Origin: Planctomycetaceae bacterium
Lineage (GTDB): Bacteria > Planctomycetota > Planctomycetia > Planctomycetales > Planctomycetaceae
Assembly: GCA_018699955.1 (NCBI GenBank)
Contig: JABISG010000090.1
Coordinates: 1-64,000 of the forward strand
Reading direction: 5' to 3'
DNA length: 64,000 nt
Both the position numbers and the translations under genes were made by a program. Positions 9,413 through 18,227 of the stretch are shown in pieces. The notes beneath the pieces were generated by a model. That model was given only the letters and a program-made list of their open reading frames with translations, made no database searches and had not been told where the DNA came from. Numbering within the stretch: the stretch's first letter is position 1; each line of letters opens with the position of its first letter.

Positions 9413-10231
9413 ATGAGCCGAAAACTGAAAATGCAAACTGTCCGGCGTGCGTGTCTCGCTTGTGCGACGATTCTGATCGTTTGCGCGACGTTCTCGCCGG
9501 GCCGCTGTGCCGATGAGAAGAGTCAGGCAGCAAAGCAGAAGAACTCCAACTACTCGTTCCGCGCCGATCACGATCCCAACGGCATTGGCAAGTTTTACAT
9601 GGGCCGCGAGATCGCGCACGTCATGGGATTCGGCCCACGTGGATCGGGGGCGCGATGGCTGGAGCGAACATCACGAGAGCGACAGGAAAAACTCTCGTTG
9701 ATGATCAAGTCGCTCAAATTGAAACCGGGTGATGTCATCGCCGACATCGGTGCCGGCAGCGGGGTGATCTCCATCCTGATGGCCGAGCAGATCGGCCCCA
9801 AGGGAAAAGTGCTAGCCGTCGATGTCCAGCAGAAGATGCTCGATCGGCTCAAGGCGCGCTGCAAGAAGCTTGGCGTGACCAACGTGGTACCGGTGAAGGG
9901 ACTCTCTAAATCACCCCAGCTTAAGCCGCAATCGGTCGACATGGTAATTTTCGTGGATGTCTATCACGAGTTGGATTTTCCCTACGAGATGATGCGTGAG
10001 ATTTCCAAGTCGCTGAAGACCGGCGGCCGCGCAGTCTTTGTCGAATACCGCATGGAAGACCGCACCGTTCCCATCAAGCTGGTTCACAAGATGACGCAGG
10101 CGCAGGTCAAGCGAGAAATCGGTCGGCCTGAGTTGGCGCTAAAGTGGAAAGAAACCATCGGCGTCCTGCCTCGGCAGCACATCATTATTTTCGAGAAGCA
10201 GGCGGACAAGAAGAAGAATAGCGTGCGTTAG
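9413..10231 (+). CDS. Class I SAM-dependent methyltransferase with signal peptide
   Basis: This is a 272-residue protein. The N-terminus is basic, then hydrophobic (ACATILIVCATFSPGRCAD), which reads as a Sec signal with cleavage near CAD. The Rossmann methyltransferase core begins near residue 100: motif I VIADIGAGSGVISILMA, motif II VLAVDVQQKMLDRL, the acidic/aromatic region VDMVIFVDVYHELDFP and post-motif LKTGGRAVFVEYR. It follows the Trm112-like gene by 43 bases with GAGGAG upstream of the ATG. A soluble SAM methyltransferase with an export signal is odd, as SAM is cytoplasmic. The substrate is unknown. If the signal is cleaved the enzyme would act in the periplasm or be anchored at the inner membrane face. 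Confidence 0.85.
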   Translation: MSRKLKMQTVRRACLACATILIVCATFSPGRCADEKSQAAKQKNSNYSFRADHDPNGIGKFYMGREIAHVMGFGPRGSGARWLERTSRERQEKLSLMIKSLKLKPGDVIADIGAGSGVISILMAEQIGPKGKVLAVDVQQKMLDRLKARCKKLGVTNVVPVKGLSKSPQLKPQSVDMVIFVDVYHELDFPYEMMREISKSLKTGGRAVFVEYRMEDRTVPIKLVHKMTQAQVKREIGRPELALKWKETIGVLPRQHIIIFEKQADKKKNSVR

Positions 10232-10949
10232 CCGATGCTGCGCGAGTTCTCCGGCAGACCACATTCGTGCGACCAGAGAGCGCATAGAAGAATCGCCGCC
10301 ATCGCGAAGAGGGGGATGCGATGACGGCGATTGAGATTGGAGCGTCCGAAGAATCCGATACATTGCCGAACGGCTGAATCGGTGAAAAGAACATTCGAAG
10401 GCGCGTCGCTGAGGGGAACGTGTTGTTGCTTGCCAATTCCGGGTTCACGGCGAACCCGGTGTCGAGTTGTTGTGGATTTGGAGTGGTTTCCGGTCGGTTG
10501 GCAAACGGGTTGGGTGCGTCTCCTTCTTCGGTTGAGGGGGATCATCAGGAACCGTCATAGGCGATTTCAACCAGTTCTCGGGTCGGCGAAGGGGGATGAC
10601 GACTTCGAGAGTTGTTGTTCAATCCTGTGTTGCTTCCTGTGTTTAGATATCGGCGGAAGCTGCCGCAAATTGGAGCCGTTCGGCCAAGTCGAGCGTTGCG
10701 CCGATTGTGGCCGAGGTTCGTGTCGATCACCCAAATTCGGTTGCGCCGATTGCGCGCTCCCACCCCACCCACTTGGCGCGGCTGTGCCGACGGCTCGCTT
10801 GAAGCCAGCCAAATTGCAGCGCGCGTTGTACCGATTCGGACTGATGGACGGGCATCGGTTTCGCGATATTCGGATCGTGCCGACGGTGACAGTTTCGATG
10901 TCAGCAGACAGGTAAAAACCCTGACTGGACAGAGTGAACCGCCAGCTTC
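10232..10949. other. About 720 bp gene-free interval between convergent genes
   Basis: The methyltransferase ends at 10231 and the convergent stress-protein gene stops at 10950. Open frames on both strands (up to 194 codons) are arginine- and cysteine-rich, lack recognisable domains and overlap each other, so I leave them out. A perfect small hairpin (CCGGGTT-cacggcg-AACCCGG) is at 10439-10459. The rest may be decayed coding sequence or an unrecognised RNA. Confidence 0.5.
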
Positions 10950-11417
10950 CTACGGCATGACAAACTGATGATCCGTCGGCCGCACGGTTAACACCGGACA
11001 CGGCGCCTTGCGGACGACCTTCTCTGCCACGCTGCCCAGCAGCACATGGGCCAAGCCCGATCGGCCGTGAGTTCCCATGATCACCAGATCGATGTCGTTC
11101 TCCTTGGCGTAACGAACGATCTCGACAAATGGCGGCCCTTGGCGAACCACACGCACGACATTTCCCCCCTCGCTCGGCGGCGGATCGGGAATCTTCGCTA
11201 ACGCCGCTTCCGCGCTTTCCTGAAGTTCCTGCATGTAGTCGCCCGGTGGGGGAAACGCGAGACCTGGTTCCGGAACCATCGCCACCAGATCCTGCAGGAC
11301 ATGTAGCAGATGCAACTCCGCCCCGAATGTGTTGGCGAATTCGGTCGCGTAGGCGACCGCGTTCTGTGAATAGTCGCTAAAGTCGGTTGGCAGCAGGATT
11401 CGTTTCATTTGAATCAT
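10950..11417 (-). CDS. Universal stress protein (UspA family)
   Basis: This is a 155-residue single USP domain. It begins MIQMKRILLPTDFSDYSQN and contains the nucleotide-binding signature VIMGTHGRSGLAHVLLGSVAEKV near the C-terminus, the form found in ATP-binding members. The ATG at 11417 is preceded by GGAGGAG (11424-11430 on the plus strand as CTCCTCC), which favours it over an upstream in-frame start at 11453. A paralogue lies at 42432-42896; both end in a C-P-V-L-T-V segment followed by a short tail closing in MP. The family acts in stress survival; the specific role here is unknown. Confidence 0.93.
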   Translation of the reverse strand: MIQMKRILLPTDFSDYSQNAVAYATEFANTFGAELHLLHVLQDLVAMVPEPGLAFPPPGDYMQELQESAEAALAKIPDPPPSEGGNVVRVVRQGPPFVEIVRYAKENDIDLVIMGTHGRSGLAHVLLGSVAEKVVRKAPCPVLTVRPTDHQFVMP

Positions 11418-11535
11418 CAAATTCTCCTCCAGTTGAATGACAGGGTGCAACAAGAATCCTGCACGCTCACGATACAGGCCACGCCCTCTGATTCGCCGAC
11501 CGTGACGAAACGTGGACTTGCGACCGATTGAATCG

Positions 11536-11562
11536 TTGACATCGACTCACTAATGGTATTAT
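11536..11562 (+). promoter_or_regulatory. Possible promoter for the CPBP protease gene
   Basis: TTGACA at 11536-11541 is followed after 15 bases by TATTAT at 11557-11562. The spacing is short of the ideal 17, and the downstream gene begins 185 bases later, so this is a weak call. Confidence 0.35.
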
Positions 11563-11746
11563 TGCGTCGTTCGGCGGCATTGCAATGTCCAAAACCAGGA
11601 CAGTTCTTAAACACGACGGAACTCCAGGTTGTTTCTGGAACCGTGTCGATTGTCCTGATGCTCGCGAAGCCGTATTGTCGATTACCGTCGGCGCGTGATG
11701 GCACAAATTTGCATCCGCTCAGCGGGAGCCTCAATCGGATTACGGC

Positions 11747-12388
11747 ATGAAACTTGATGATCGAGGGCAATTTCTGAATCTCTCCGGCCTGGTGGAAGGC
11801 GGATTGATTTTGATTGCCTTCTTGATCGGCTGGATTGTCAACGTTGATCCGATCGAGCATCTGAAGTTTTCGTGGGCCGCCCTTGTGTGGGGCGCGCTGG
11901 CGGCGCTGCCCATGTTTGGACTTTTTGTCCTTTCGCAACGGCTCACATTCCATCCGCTCAGGCGGATTCGACGATTCCTGCTCGAAGCACTTGGCCCCTC
12001 TTTGGCCGCCTGCCGCTGGTACGATTTGATTCTGCTGGCAGCGCTGGCGGGATGGGCTGAGGAGATCCTCTTTCGCGGCCTGCTGCAACCGTGGATCGAG
12101 AGGAGCTTCGAATCCGCCACCGCCGGACTAATCGGCAGCAATGTTCTGTTCGGACTGGCCCACCTGATCACCCCCACCTACGCTCTGTTCGCCGGCGTGA
12201 TGGGCCTGTATCTCGGCTTCGTGTTCGATGCGACGGGTGAACGCAATCTTCTCGCACCGATAACGACGCATGCACTTTACGATTATCTGGCATTCGTGAT
12301 GGTCGTCAGGTCGTACCGTCGAGAGTACGAAAAACAGGATGATGCCGACGACAGCCAACCCGCCAACCGAGATCTGCCGCCGCTTTAG
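11747..12388 (+). CDS. CPBP-family intramembrane metalloprotease
   Basis: This is a 213-residue membrane protein with about six hydrophobic helices. The active-site motifs of the CPBP/Abi family (Rce1 relatives) are present: AEEILFRGLLQPW (glutamate pair and arginine), FGLAHLITP (histidine) and a third motif around LLAPITTHALYDYLAFV (histidine). Bacterial members are putative glutamate-type membrane proteases linked to maturation or self-immunity to peptides. No peptide gene is visible nearby. The stop codon TAG lies inside the left arm of the inverted repeat at 12386-12477, so the exact C-terminus is set by that element. Confidence 0.88.
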   Translation: MKLDDRGQFLNLSGLVEGGLILIAFLIGWIVNVDPIEHLKFSWAALVWGALAALPMFGLFVLSQRLTFHPLRRIRRFLLEALGPSLAACRWYDLILLAALAGWAEEILFRGLLQPWIERSFESATAGLIGSNVLFGLAHLITPTYALFAGVMGLYLGFVFDATGERNLLAPITTHALYDYLAFVMVVRSYRREYEKQDDADDSQPANRDLPPL

Positions 12389-12477
12389 AACTCGTCCGAA
12401 AACCCGGTTGCGGCTGTTCGTGAAACTCACAATCAAGCGTCCGTGTTACCCGTCAGAGGGTTTTCGGACGACTTCTA
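12386..12477. repeat. Inverted-repeat element joining two convergent genes
   Basis: The left arm TAGAACTCGTCCGAAAACCC (12386-12405) pairs with the right arm GGGTTTTCGGACGACTTCTA (12458-12477) with one mismatch over 20 bases. The outermost three bases of each arm are the stop codons of the two convergent genes (TAG on plus at 12386-12388, TAG on minus at 12475-12477). There is no long T tract, so it is either a bidirectional stem terminator or a small mobile repeat that landed between the genes. Confidence 0.75.
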
Positions 12478-15204
12478 GGGGTTCGCGGCTTCGATAAAGA
12501 GGGCGTCGTCGCGAGTTAAGGGGCGCGACAATTGATCGGAATCGATCTGAACTTTCACTCGAGCTTCCCCCGGGCGAGTTGCTTTCAGAACAATCGTCAG
12601 TGTCTGCTCTTTTTGCGGGCCGATGGCCTGCAGTGGCGCGAAGCTGACTTCGCCGTTGGCTGCCGTCGCCTTCACCGGTCCGGCGCTGGTCACAAACGTG
12701 AGTTGCTCGGACAATTGCAACCGTACTTTGACACCCGACGCCGGTTCGTTGCCACGGTTGGCAACACGAACCTGCAATGTCACCGTCTCTCCCACGGGTG
12801 TGGGTCCGGTAATTCCGGTCACGTTCGCGCTCAATGCAGCCGATCCGACGACAACATCGGTTTGCGATTCAACGCTCGCGGCACCGCCCGATGGTCCCAC
12901 TGCGGTCACTCGACTCGACTGGGTTCCTTTGGTAATCGCCGCCAGCTCGACTCCGACCTCTTGCGACTCGCCGGCAGCCAACTGATCGATTTGCCAGGCG
13001 ACAGTTCGCTGGGCCTGATTGAATTGGCCGCCGTTCGTTGCTTTGACAAATTGCAATCCAGCCGGAATCGTTTCCACAATGGTGATCGGCCCGACCGACG
13101 TGCCGGCCTTGTTGGTCACGCGGTTGGTGTATTTGGCAGGACGTCCGAGGTAACGTCGTTTCGGACCGCTGCGGGTCAATTCCAGCTGCGAACCGACAAC
13201 GTCGATGTTCGCGGTCGCTTCGGCGTTCAGATTTCCGTCGGCCGTAATCACTGCCTTGCTAACCGCTTGGCCAACCTTGGCTGCGGTGAGTTGCAGGTTG
13301 ATGTCTTTCGTTTGGCCGGCGTCAAGATCGCCGACATCGTATTCCAGGTCCTTACCACCGGGGTGAGATAGTTGTTGCGGAACCAGATTCCGCAACACGA
13401 CGCCGGTCGCTTTCGATGTGCCGTTGTTGGTCACTTTGAATGTGAGCGTGACTTTTCCGCCAACGTTGGCGCGGGGGGGACTTGCCAAACTGAGTTTCAG
13501 GCTGGGCGAGGTGACCAGCGTGCGAGCAGCGACTTCGGTGACAAAGTTGACTGTAGCGACGCTGCCGATTTCTCCCGCCTCGAAGGGGACCACCCGCACC
13601 TGAATTTTTCGTTGCTCGTTCGGCTTCAGCGTTCCAAGTTTCCAAACCAGCGTCTTCTTATACATCTCTGCTTGCGGAATCGTGCCGGTGAGTTTTGTTC
13701 CGCGCGGAATGTGATCTTCGACGGTCACTTGAGCAGCCGGACTGTTGCCGACGTTCTTGACGACGATGCTGTAAATCATCGACTGGCCCAGCACGGCATT
13801 CGGCGGTGCCTGTTTGACGATGCTCAACTGAGGCCGTTGCTGCCCGCGCGGTGAATTGGCATCGACTGTTGCATCGCCGGCCAGATCATCGTCAGTCGGC
13901 GGTACCAATCGGACGGCTTTCGGGAGGGGTGTCAGTCGTTTCGGTTGTTCCGTGGGTTGTTCAGCAGTCTTCGCAGGAGTCTCTTGCGGCTGCGATTCCG
14001 CCTTGGGATACGGAACCCGCTCGATTTCCGGCCGCTTCACCTGAGGAATGACGGTCTCTTTCCCAAGCGGTTCGAGCGATGGCAGAGACTTGTTATTGGA
14101 TGGCGGGGCTTCTTCGACCTTTGGCGACGCGGCACTCTTGGGGGCATCGTCGAATGCATTCGGGTCGGGGAGCGGCGCATCATCCGCCGCGGGTGGTTGT
14201 TTGGCCTTGGGTTCGTCCAGATCACCGAAGGCGGGCAGATCGTCGAACCCATTCTTTTCTGCCGGCGGTTCGACCCGCGGCGACCGTTCGAACGGTGCAT
14301 CGAGTGGTTCGTCGGATTTCGCGTCCTTGTCTGGTGCATCCTGTTTTGGTTCTAGATCGAATGCCGATTCGACCGGCTCGGCCATCGGTTGCGAATCATC
14401 GGCCGGAGCCAGCAGCTTCGGACCGTTGTCAGCGAACGGATTGTCCGACTCGTCGGCATCGCTTGCTGGCGCTTCCGGTGTGTCCTTTGCCTCTGCGGCT
14501 TGAGCCTCATCAGCGAACGGATTGTCAGCTGAATTGTCGTCGCGAACAGTATTCGGCCCCGTCAATTTGACGGGTGGCCGCGACGGATTCTCTTCCTGTT
14601 TCAATGGCGCGCCATCGGCGGACGATTTCGGCGTCGGTGTGTCGTCGTCCTCTATGGGCTGAAAGTTGTCATCTTCGACGAAGAACGGATCGTCGCTGGA
14701 TTTTGGAGTCGGATTGAGCTGCGCCGTGCCGGGCTTTTCGGGAAGACCGTTCGCCGGTGCCGTAGCATCACTGCCGAAATCAAGACCAGCTGATGGGCGA
14801 GAGTCTGCCTCCGAGTTGTCTTCCTTTTGGGGAACAAAGTCATCAAAACTCGGTGCAGAGGACTCGGTGTCGTCTGGAGTCTCGTCGAATGGGTCGGATT
14901 GACCTCTTAGGGTGTCCGCCCGCGCCACTTGGAAGTCGGAATTCGGATCGGCGGCAGCCTGGCGGCCATCGTTCTCATCAATCGGTTCAAACTGGCCGAA
15001 GCCGAGTTCATCGTCTGTCTCTTTTCCGACAACGGTGTCGCCATTTTCATCGAGCAGGCCGGATGAATCAAAATCCTCGAACTGCGTCTTCGCGTTTTTC
15101 TCGTCGTCCGAGGGCGTCAGACCGCGTTGTGCCTGCATGACACCAAGAAAACCAACACCAATCACGCCGGCCAATGCCGCCAGTTTCCAGATCGACTTTT
15201 GCAT
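12475..15204 (-). CDS. Membrane-anchored DUF11-repeat protein with acidic stalk
   Basis: The ATG at 15204 gives 909 residues; a TTG 42 bases upstream is unlikely. Residues 1-25 (MQKSIWKLAALAGVIGVGF) are a signal anchor. Residues of about 30-440 are low-complexity, rich in D, E, P, A and S, with recurring DNPFAD and DDAP blocks, as in a flexible stalk. From about residue 450 there are four or five beta-sandwich units of the DUF11/CARDB type (for example VVKNVGNSPAAQVTVEDHIP, TFKVTNNGTSKATGVVLRN, TYTNRV-like and RVANRGNEPASGVKVRL). Such proteins are typically surface or cell-envelope components. The stop codon is inside the inverted repeat at 12386-12477. No enzymatic domain is seen. Confidence 0.88.
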   Translation of the reverse strand: MQKSIWKLAALAGVIGVGFLGVMQAQRGLTPSDDEKNAKTQFEDFDSSGLLDENGDTVVGKETDDELGFGQFEPIDENDGRQAAADPNSDFQVARADTLRGQSDPFDETPDDTESSAPSFDDFVPQKEDNSEADSRPSAGLDFGSDATAPANGLPEKPGTAQLNPTPKSSDDPFFVEDDNFQPIEDDDTPTPKSSADGAPLKQEENPSRPPVKLTGPNTVRDDNSADNPFADEAQAAEAKDTPEAPASDADESDNPFADNGPKLLAPADDSQPMAEPVESAFDLEPKQDAPDKDAKSDEPLDAPFERSPRVEPPAEKNGFDDLPAFGDLDEPKAKQPPAADDAPLPDPNAFDDAPKSAASPKVEEAPPSNNKSLPSLEPLGKETVIPQVKRPEIERVPYPKAESQPQETPAKTAEQPTEQPKRLTPLPKAVRLVPPTDDDLAGDATVDANSPRGQQRPQLSIVKQAPPNAVLGQSMIYSIVVKNVGNSPAAQVTVEDHIPRGTKLTGTIPQAEMYKKTLVWKLGTLKPNEQRKIQVRVVPFEAGEIGSVATVNFVTEVAARTLVTSPSLKLSLASPPRANVGGKVTLTFKVTNNGTSKATGVVLRNLVPQQLSHPGGKDLEYDVGDLDAGQTKDINLQLTAAKVGQAVSKAVITADGNLNAEATANIDVVGSQLELTRSGPKRRYLGRPAKYTNRVTNKAGTSVGPITIVETIPAGLQFVKATNGGQFNQAQRTVAWQIDQLAAGESQEVGVELAAITKGTQSSRVTAVGPSGGAASVESQTDVVVGSAALSANVTGITGPTPVGETVTLQVRVANRGNEPASGVKVRLQLSEQLTFVTSAGPVKATAANGEVSFAPLQAIGPQKEQTLTIVLKATRPGEARVKVQIDSDQLSRPLTRDDALFIEAANP

Positions 15205-15644
15205 GGGATCTTTTTCCGTCTCGGCAGTGTCAACTTGCAGTGTCAAATTGAAGAGAAGTTCAACTCGCCTCGCTGCGTCGCGATGAGGCGACTGTCAGCG
15301 AGGATTTCCGACTATCAACCGTCGCCGAAAGGCGGCGGAACCGATATGGGCGGCCATCCTTAACAGATCAGGCGATTTAGGAAAAGGCGAGTCTTCCCCA
15401 AAAACGCCCTTGGGAACGCCCGCATTGGCGGATCGGATATCGCAATCGACGATATGTCGGATGGCGAAAGACGTGTCTACAGAACAACTTCCGTTACGCG
15501 TTTCTCGATCACCGGTTGACGTGAGGGCAAATGCGTCCCAGAATTCCCCTGGGCGGACACCCCTCGCCGGAGGTTCGCTGTCGCAGTTAGTGGGGTGATC
15601 GTCTGCATCGGGCAGACGGGTTTCATGGATCGGGAGAACAAGAC
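15205..15644. other. Divergent intergenic region
   Basis: About 440 bp between the divergently read DUF11 and decarboxylase genes should hold both promoters, but I find no strong consensus. No coding frame here is convincing. GGGAGAAC about 10 bases before 15645 is a weak ribosome binding site. Confidence 0.45.
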
Positions 15645-17438
15645 ATGGCAAAACGCAAAAGCCCGCAATCCAGCACCACCGCGCGCAAGAAGACAGCTAC
15701 CAATTCCAGCAAGACAAGTAAGAAACGCAGTCCTGCTGAAAAGTCGAGCCGAACGGCCTCGAAACGGACATCGAAGACCACCGCCAAACAACGGGCCAAC
15801 AACGGCAAGCTGCAGACGATTGGTGCCTATCTCATCGAGCGGCTGCAGCATTACGGCCTGAAGGACATGTTCGGAATTCCGGGCGATTATTCCTTGCAGT
15901 TCTATGGAATGCTGGAAGAAAGCCCGATCCGTGTGATTGGCATGACGCGGGAAGACTGTGCCGGCTATGCGGCCGACGGATACGCTCGCGTTCATGGTTT
16001 GGGAGCGGTTTGCGTTACCTATTGCGTTGGTGGTTTGAGCCTGTGCAATTCTATCGCCGGTGCCTACGCCGAGAAATCGCCCGTCATCGTCATCGGCGGC
16101 GCACCCGGTATGGACGAGCGACACGCCGATCCGTTGTTGCATCATCGCGTGAAGGACTTCGATACCCAGCGCGAAGTCTTCGAGAAGATTACAGTCGCGA
16201 CGGCATCGCTGGACGATCCGCTGACGGCCTTTCGCGAAATCGACCGCTGCCTCGAAGCAGCAGTTCGCTTCAAGCGGCCGGTTTACCTGGAACTTCCTCG
16301 CGACCGCGTGCAGACCGAGGGACTGTACCCGCACACGCCCAAGTCGGAGGCGCACTCCAGCGATAAGGATGCGCTGCGCGAAGCCGTCGAAGACGCGTCG
16401 GAGTTGATCAACAACTGCAAACGTCCGGTCATTCTTGCAGGCGTCGAAATCCACCGGTTCGGCCTACGGGAAGATGTGCTGGCATTGGCAGAAAAAAACA
16501 AGATCCCCATGTCGGCCACCCTGCTCGGTAAGTCGGTGGTGAGCGAAAAGCATCCGCTGTATCTGGGCGTCTACGAAGGCGCAATGGGCCGCGAAACGGT
16601 GCGCAAGTACGTTGAGGACAGCGACTGTGTGATCCTGCTGGGTACCTTTATGACGGACATCAACCTGGGAATTTACACCGCCCATCTCGATCCGGGCCGC
16701 TGCATCTACGCGACCAGCGAGAAACTGCGGATTCAACACCATCACTTCCATGACGTGCTGCTGCCCGATTTCATTCGCGGACTGAGCAAATCGAAGTTGA
16801 AGCCACCCAAAAGGCCGATGCCCAAGGCGACCAAGACAAAACCGACTTCATTCGATCCGGTTCCCGATGCCAAGGTGAGTGTCAAACGGTTGTTCGAACT
16901 AATCGACCAAACGCTGGGCGATGGAATGGTTGCGATTGCCGACGTTGGCGATTCGCTGTTTGCAGCTTCCGACTTGTCCATTCACAAGCACACACAATTC
17001 ATCAGCCCGGCGTACTACACATCAATGGGATTCGCGATACCGGCGGCCGTCGGCGTGCAGGTTGCCAACAAGGATCTGCGGCCACTTGTTCTGGTGGGCG
17101 ATGGCGCATTTCAGATGACCTGCCTGGAACTTTCCACGGCAGTGCGGCACGGATTCAATCCGATCGTCATCGTGGCCAACAATAAAGGTTACACCACCGA
17201 ACGCTTCCTGCAGGACGGCCCGTTCAATGACATTCCCAACTGGAATTATCATCGACTCCCCGATCTGCTGGGAGGCGGTTGGGGGTTTGAAGTGCATACC
17301 GAAGGCGATCTCGATCAGGCACTCTCAGCGGCGCTTGCCAATCGCGACGCCTTCAGTCTGCTCAACGTCCACCTCGATCCACTCGACATCAGCCCCGCAC
17401 TCAAGCGATTGACGGATCGGTTGTCGAAGAGGATTTGA
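15645..17438 (+). CDS. Thiamine-diphosphate 2-keto acid decarboxylase with basic N-terminal tail
   Basis: This is a 597-residue enzyme of the pyruvate/indolepyruvate decarboxylase family. Residues 1-52 are almost only K, R, S, T and A ([18 protein letters not shown] onward), a histone-H1-like tail absent from ordinary family members. The catalytic core starts at [17 protein letters not shown]. It has the TPP-activating glutamate in [15 protein letters not shown], the His-His pair of decarboxylases in PLLHHRV, and the Mg-TPP motif [13 protein letters not shown] with [10 protein letters not shown]. These features point to non-oxidative decarboxylation of a 2-keto acid to an aldehyde. The substrate is not readable. 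A long hairpin follows at 17522-17589. Confidence 0.9.
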   Translation: MAKRKSPQSSTTARKKTATNSSKTSKKRSPAEKSSRTASKRTSKTTAKQRANNGKLQTIGAYLIERLQHYGLKDMFGIPGDYSLQFYGMLEESPIRVIGMTREDCAGYAADGYARVHGLGAVCVTYCVGGLSLCNSIAGAYAEKSPVIVIGGAPGMDERHADPLLHHRVKDFDTQREVFEKITVATASLDDPLTAFREIDRCLEAAVRFKRPVYLELPRDRVQTEGLYPHTPKSEAHSSDKDALREAVEDASELINNCKRPVILAGVEIHRFGLREDVLALAEKNKIPMSATLLGKSVVSEKHPLYLGVYEGAMGRETVRKYVEDSDCVILLGTFMTDINLGIYTAHLDPGRCIYATSEKLRIQHHHFHDVLLPDFIRGLSKSKLKPPKRPMPKATKTKPTSFDPVPDAKVSVKRLFELIDQTLGDGMVAIADVGDSLFAASDLSIHKHTQFISPAYYTSMGFAIPAAVGVQVANKDLRPLVLVGDGAFQMTCLELSTAVRHGFNPIVIVANNKGYTTERFLQDGPFNDIPNWNYHRLPDLLGGGWGFEVHTEGDLDQALSAALANRDAFSLLNVHLDPLDISPALKRLTDRLSKRI

Positions 17439-17521
17439 ACGGGCGTCCGACGCACTTGGCGTTAAAAACGAACGCTTCAGGAACGTCGTGTACGCTGAAA
17501 AGCGCACCGCGCAAGAAAAAA

Positions 17522-17589
17522 CCTTTCGCGAACCAACGATTTCAGAATTCGGCCGTGGCCGGCGGTCTGAACCCGTTGGTTGCGAAAGG
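17522..17589. repeat. Long-stem hairpin after the decarboxylase gene
   Basis: CCTTTCGCGAACCAACG (17522-17538) pairs with CGTTGGTTGCGAAAGG (17574-17589) with one bulged G. It is 84 bases after the stop at 17438 and may work as a factor-dependent terminator or RNA 3' end. The rest of the interval 17439-17754 has no convincing gene. Confidence 0.55.
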
Positions 17590-17754
17590 CTTCGTCCCCC
17601 CCTGGCACCGTTCAAGCGGTTGTCGCACATGGCGAATTCCGATTGGCGGTACACGAACTACTCAGACGTTCGTTCGGGAACTAGTTGGGGGGACGCGTTG
17701 GAAACTCCTGATTCTGTTGATCGATAATTCAGGTCGTTCGATTGTAATCGCCGC

Positions 17755-18012
17755 TCACGGAGCGTCTTGCTGCAAACCGTCCTGAATGGATTCCTGCTCC
17801 AGACGGTATTCATCCAGAGCACGGCGCGCGTTGGGTAGCCGTGTTTCAACCCCAGCAGGGAAGAACTGAATGTCGTCTCGCAGGTAATAGGCCGACGGCA
17901 AAGTCTGGCCGCCAATGGTCGATTGCCAGCTGCAGCCGGTGATGGTGCAGGCGAATAGCCCGCAAACCAACAACATGATTCGCGGCCACTTGCTGAAATT
18001 CGAGAGATTCAT
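17755..18012 (-). CDS. Small lipoprotein
   Basis: From the ATG at 18012 this is an 85-residue protein with a lipoprotein signal: MNLSNFSKWPRIMLLVCG, then a lipobox ending TITGC. AAGGA lies about 10 bases upstream and supports this start over one at 18090. The mature part has LPSAYYLRDDIQFFPAGVE and LPNARRALDEYRLEQE, a charged and aromatic pattern that I associate with short planctomycete envelope lipoproteins. No enzymatic function is apparent. It lies downstream of the GspE-like gene on the other side of a 215-bp gap. Confidence 0.75.
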   Translation of the reverse strand: MNLSNFSKWPRIMLLVCGLFACTITGCSWQSTIGGQTLPSAYYLRDDIQFFPAGVETRLPNARRALDEYRLEQESIQDGLQQDAP

Positions 18013-18227
18013 TCGAGTCTCGTCCTTGAGACGGGGAACTGAAATGTGCTGCGAACCAAACCGCAGGCAGTATTCAGTATCGGCCGTCACAATCGGAATC
18101 TTCGGCAGAACCTGCCAAGTTTCTCAAGAATTCCAGTTTTAAACGCAGAAGGGAGACGATTAACGTTCAGCGATCCTGCACGCATCACTGCGCCGCGAAT
18201 TGCTGCAACCCGTTTCGGTGCATTGCG

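Noticed and set aside
10331-10915. 194-codon open frame on the plus strand
   Set aside because: Rich in arginine and cysteine, no domain, and overlapped by equally long frames on the other strand; reads as chance open frame in GC-rich DNA.
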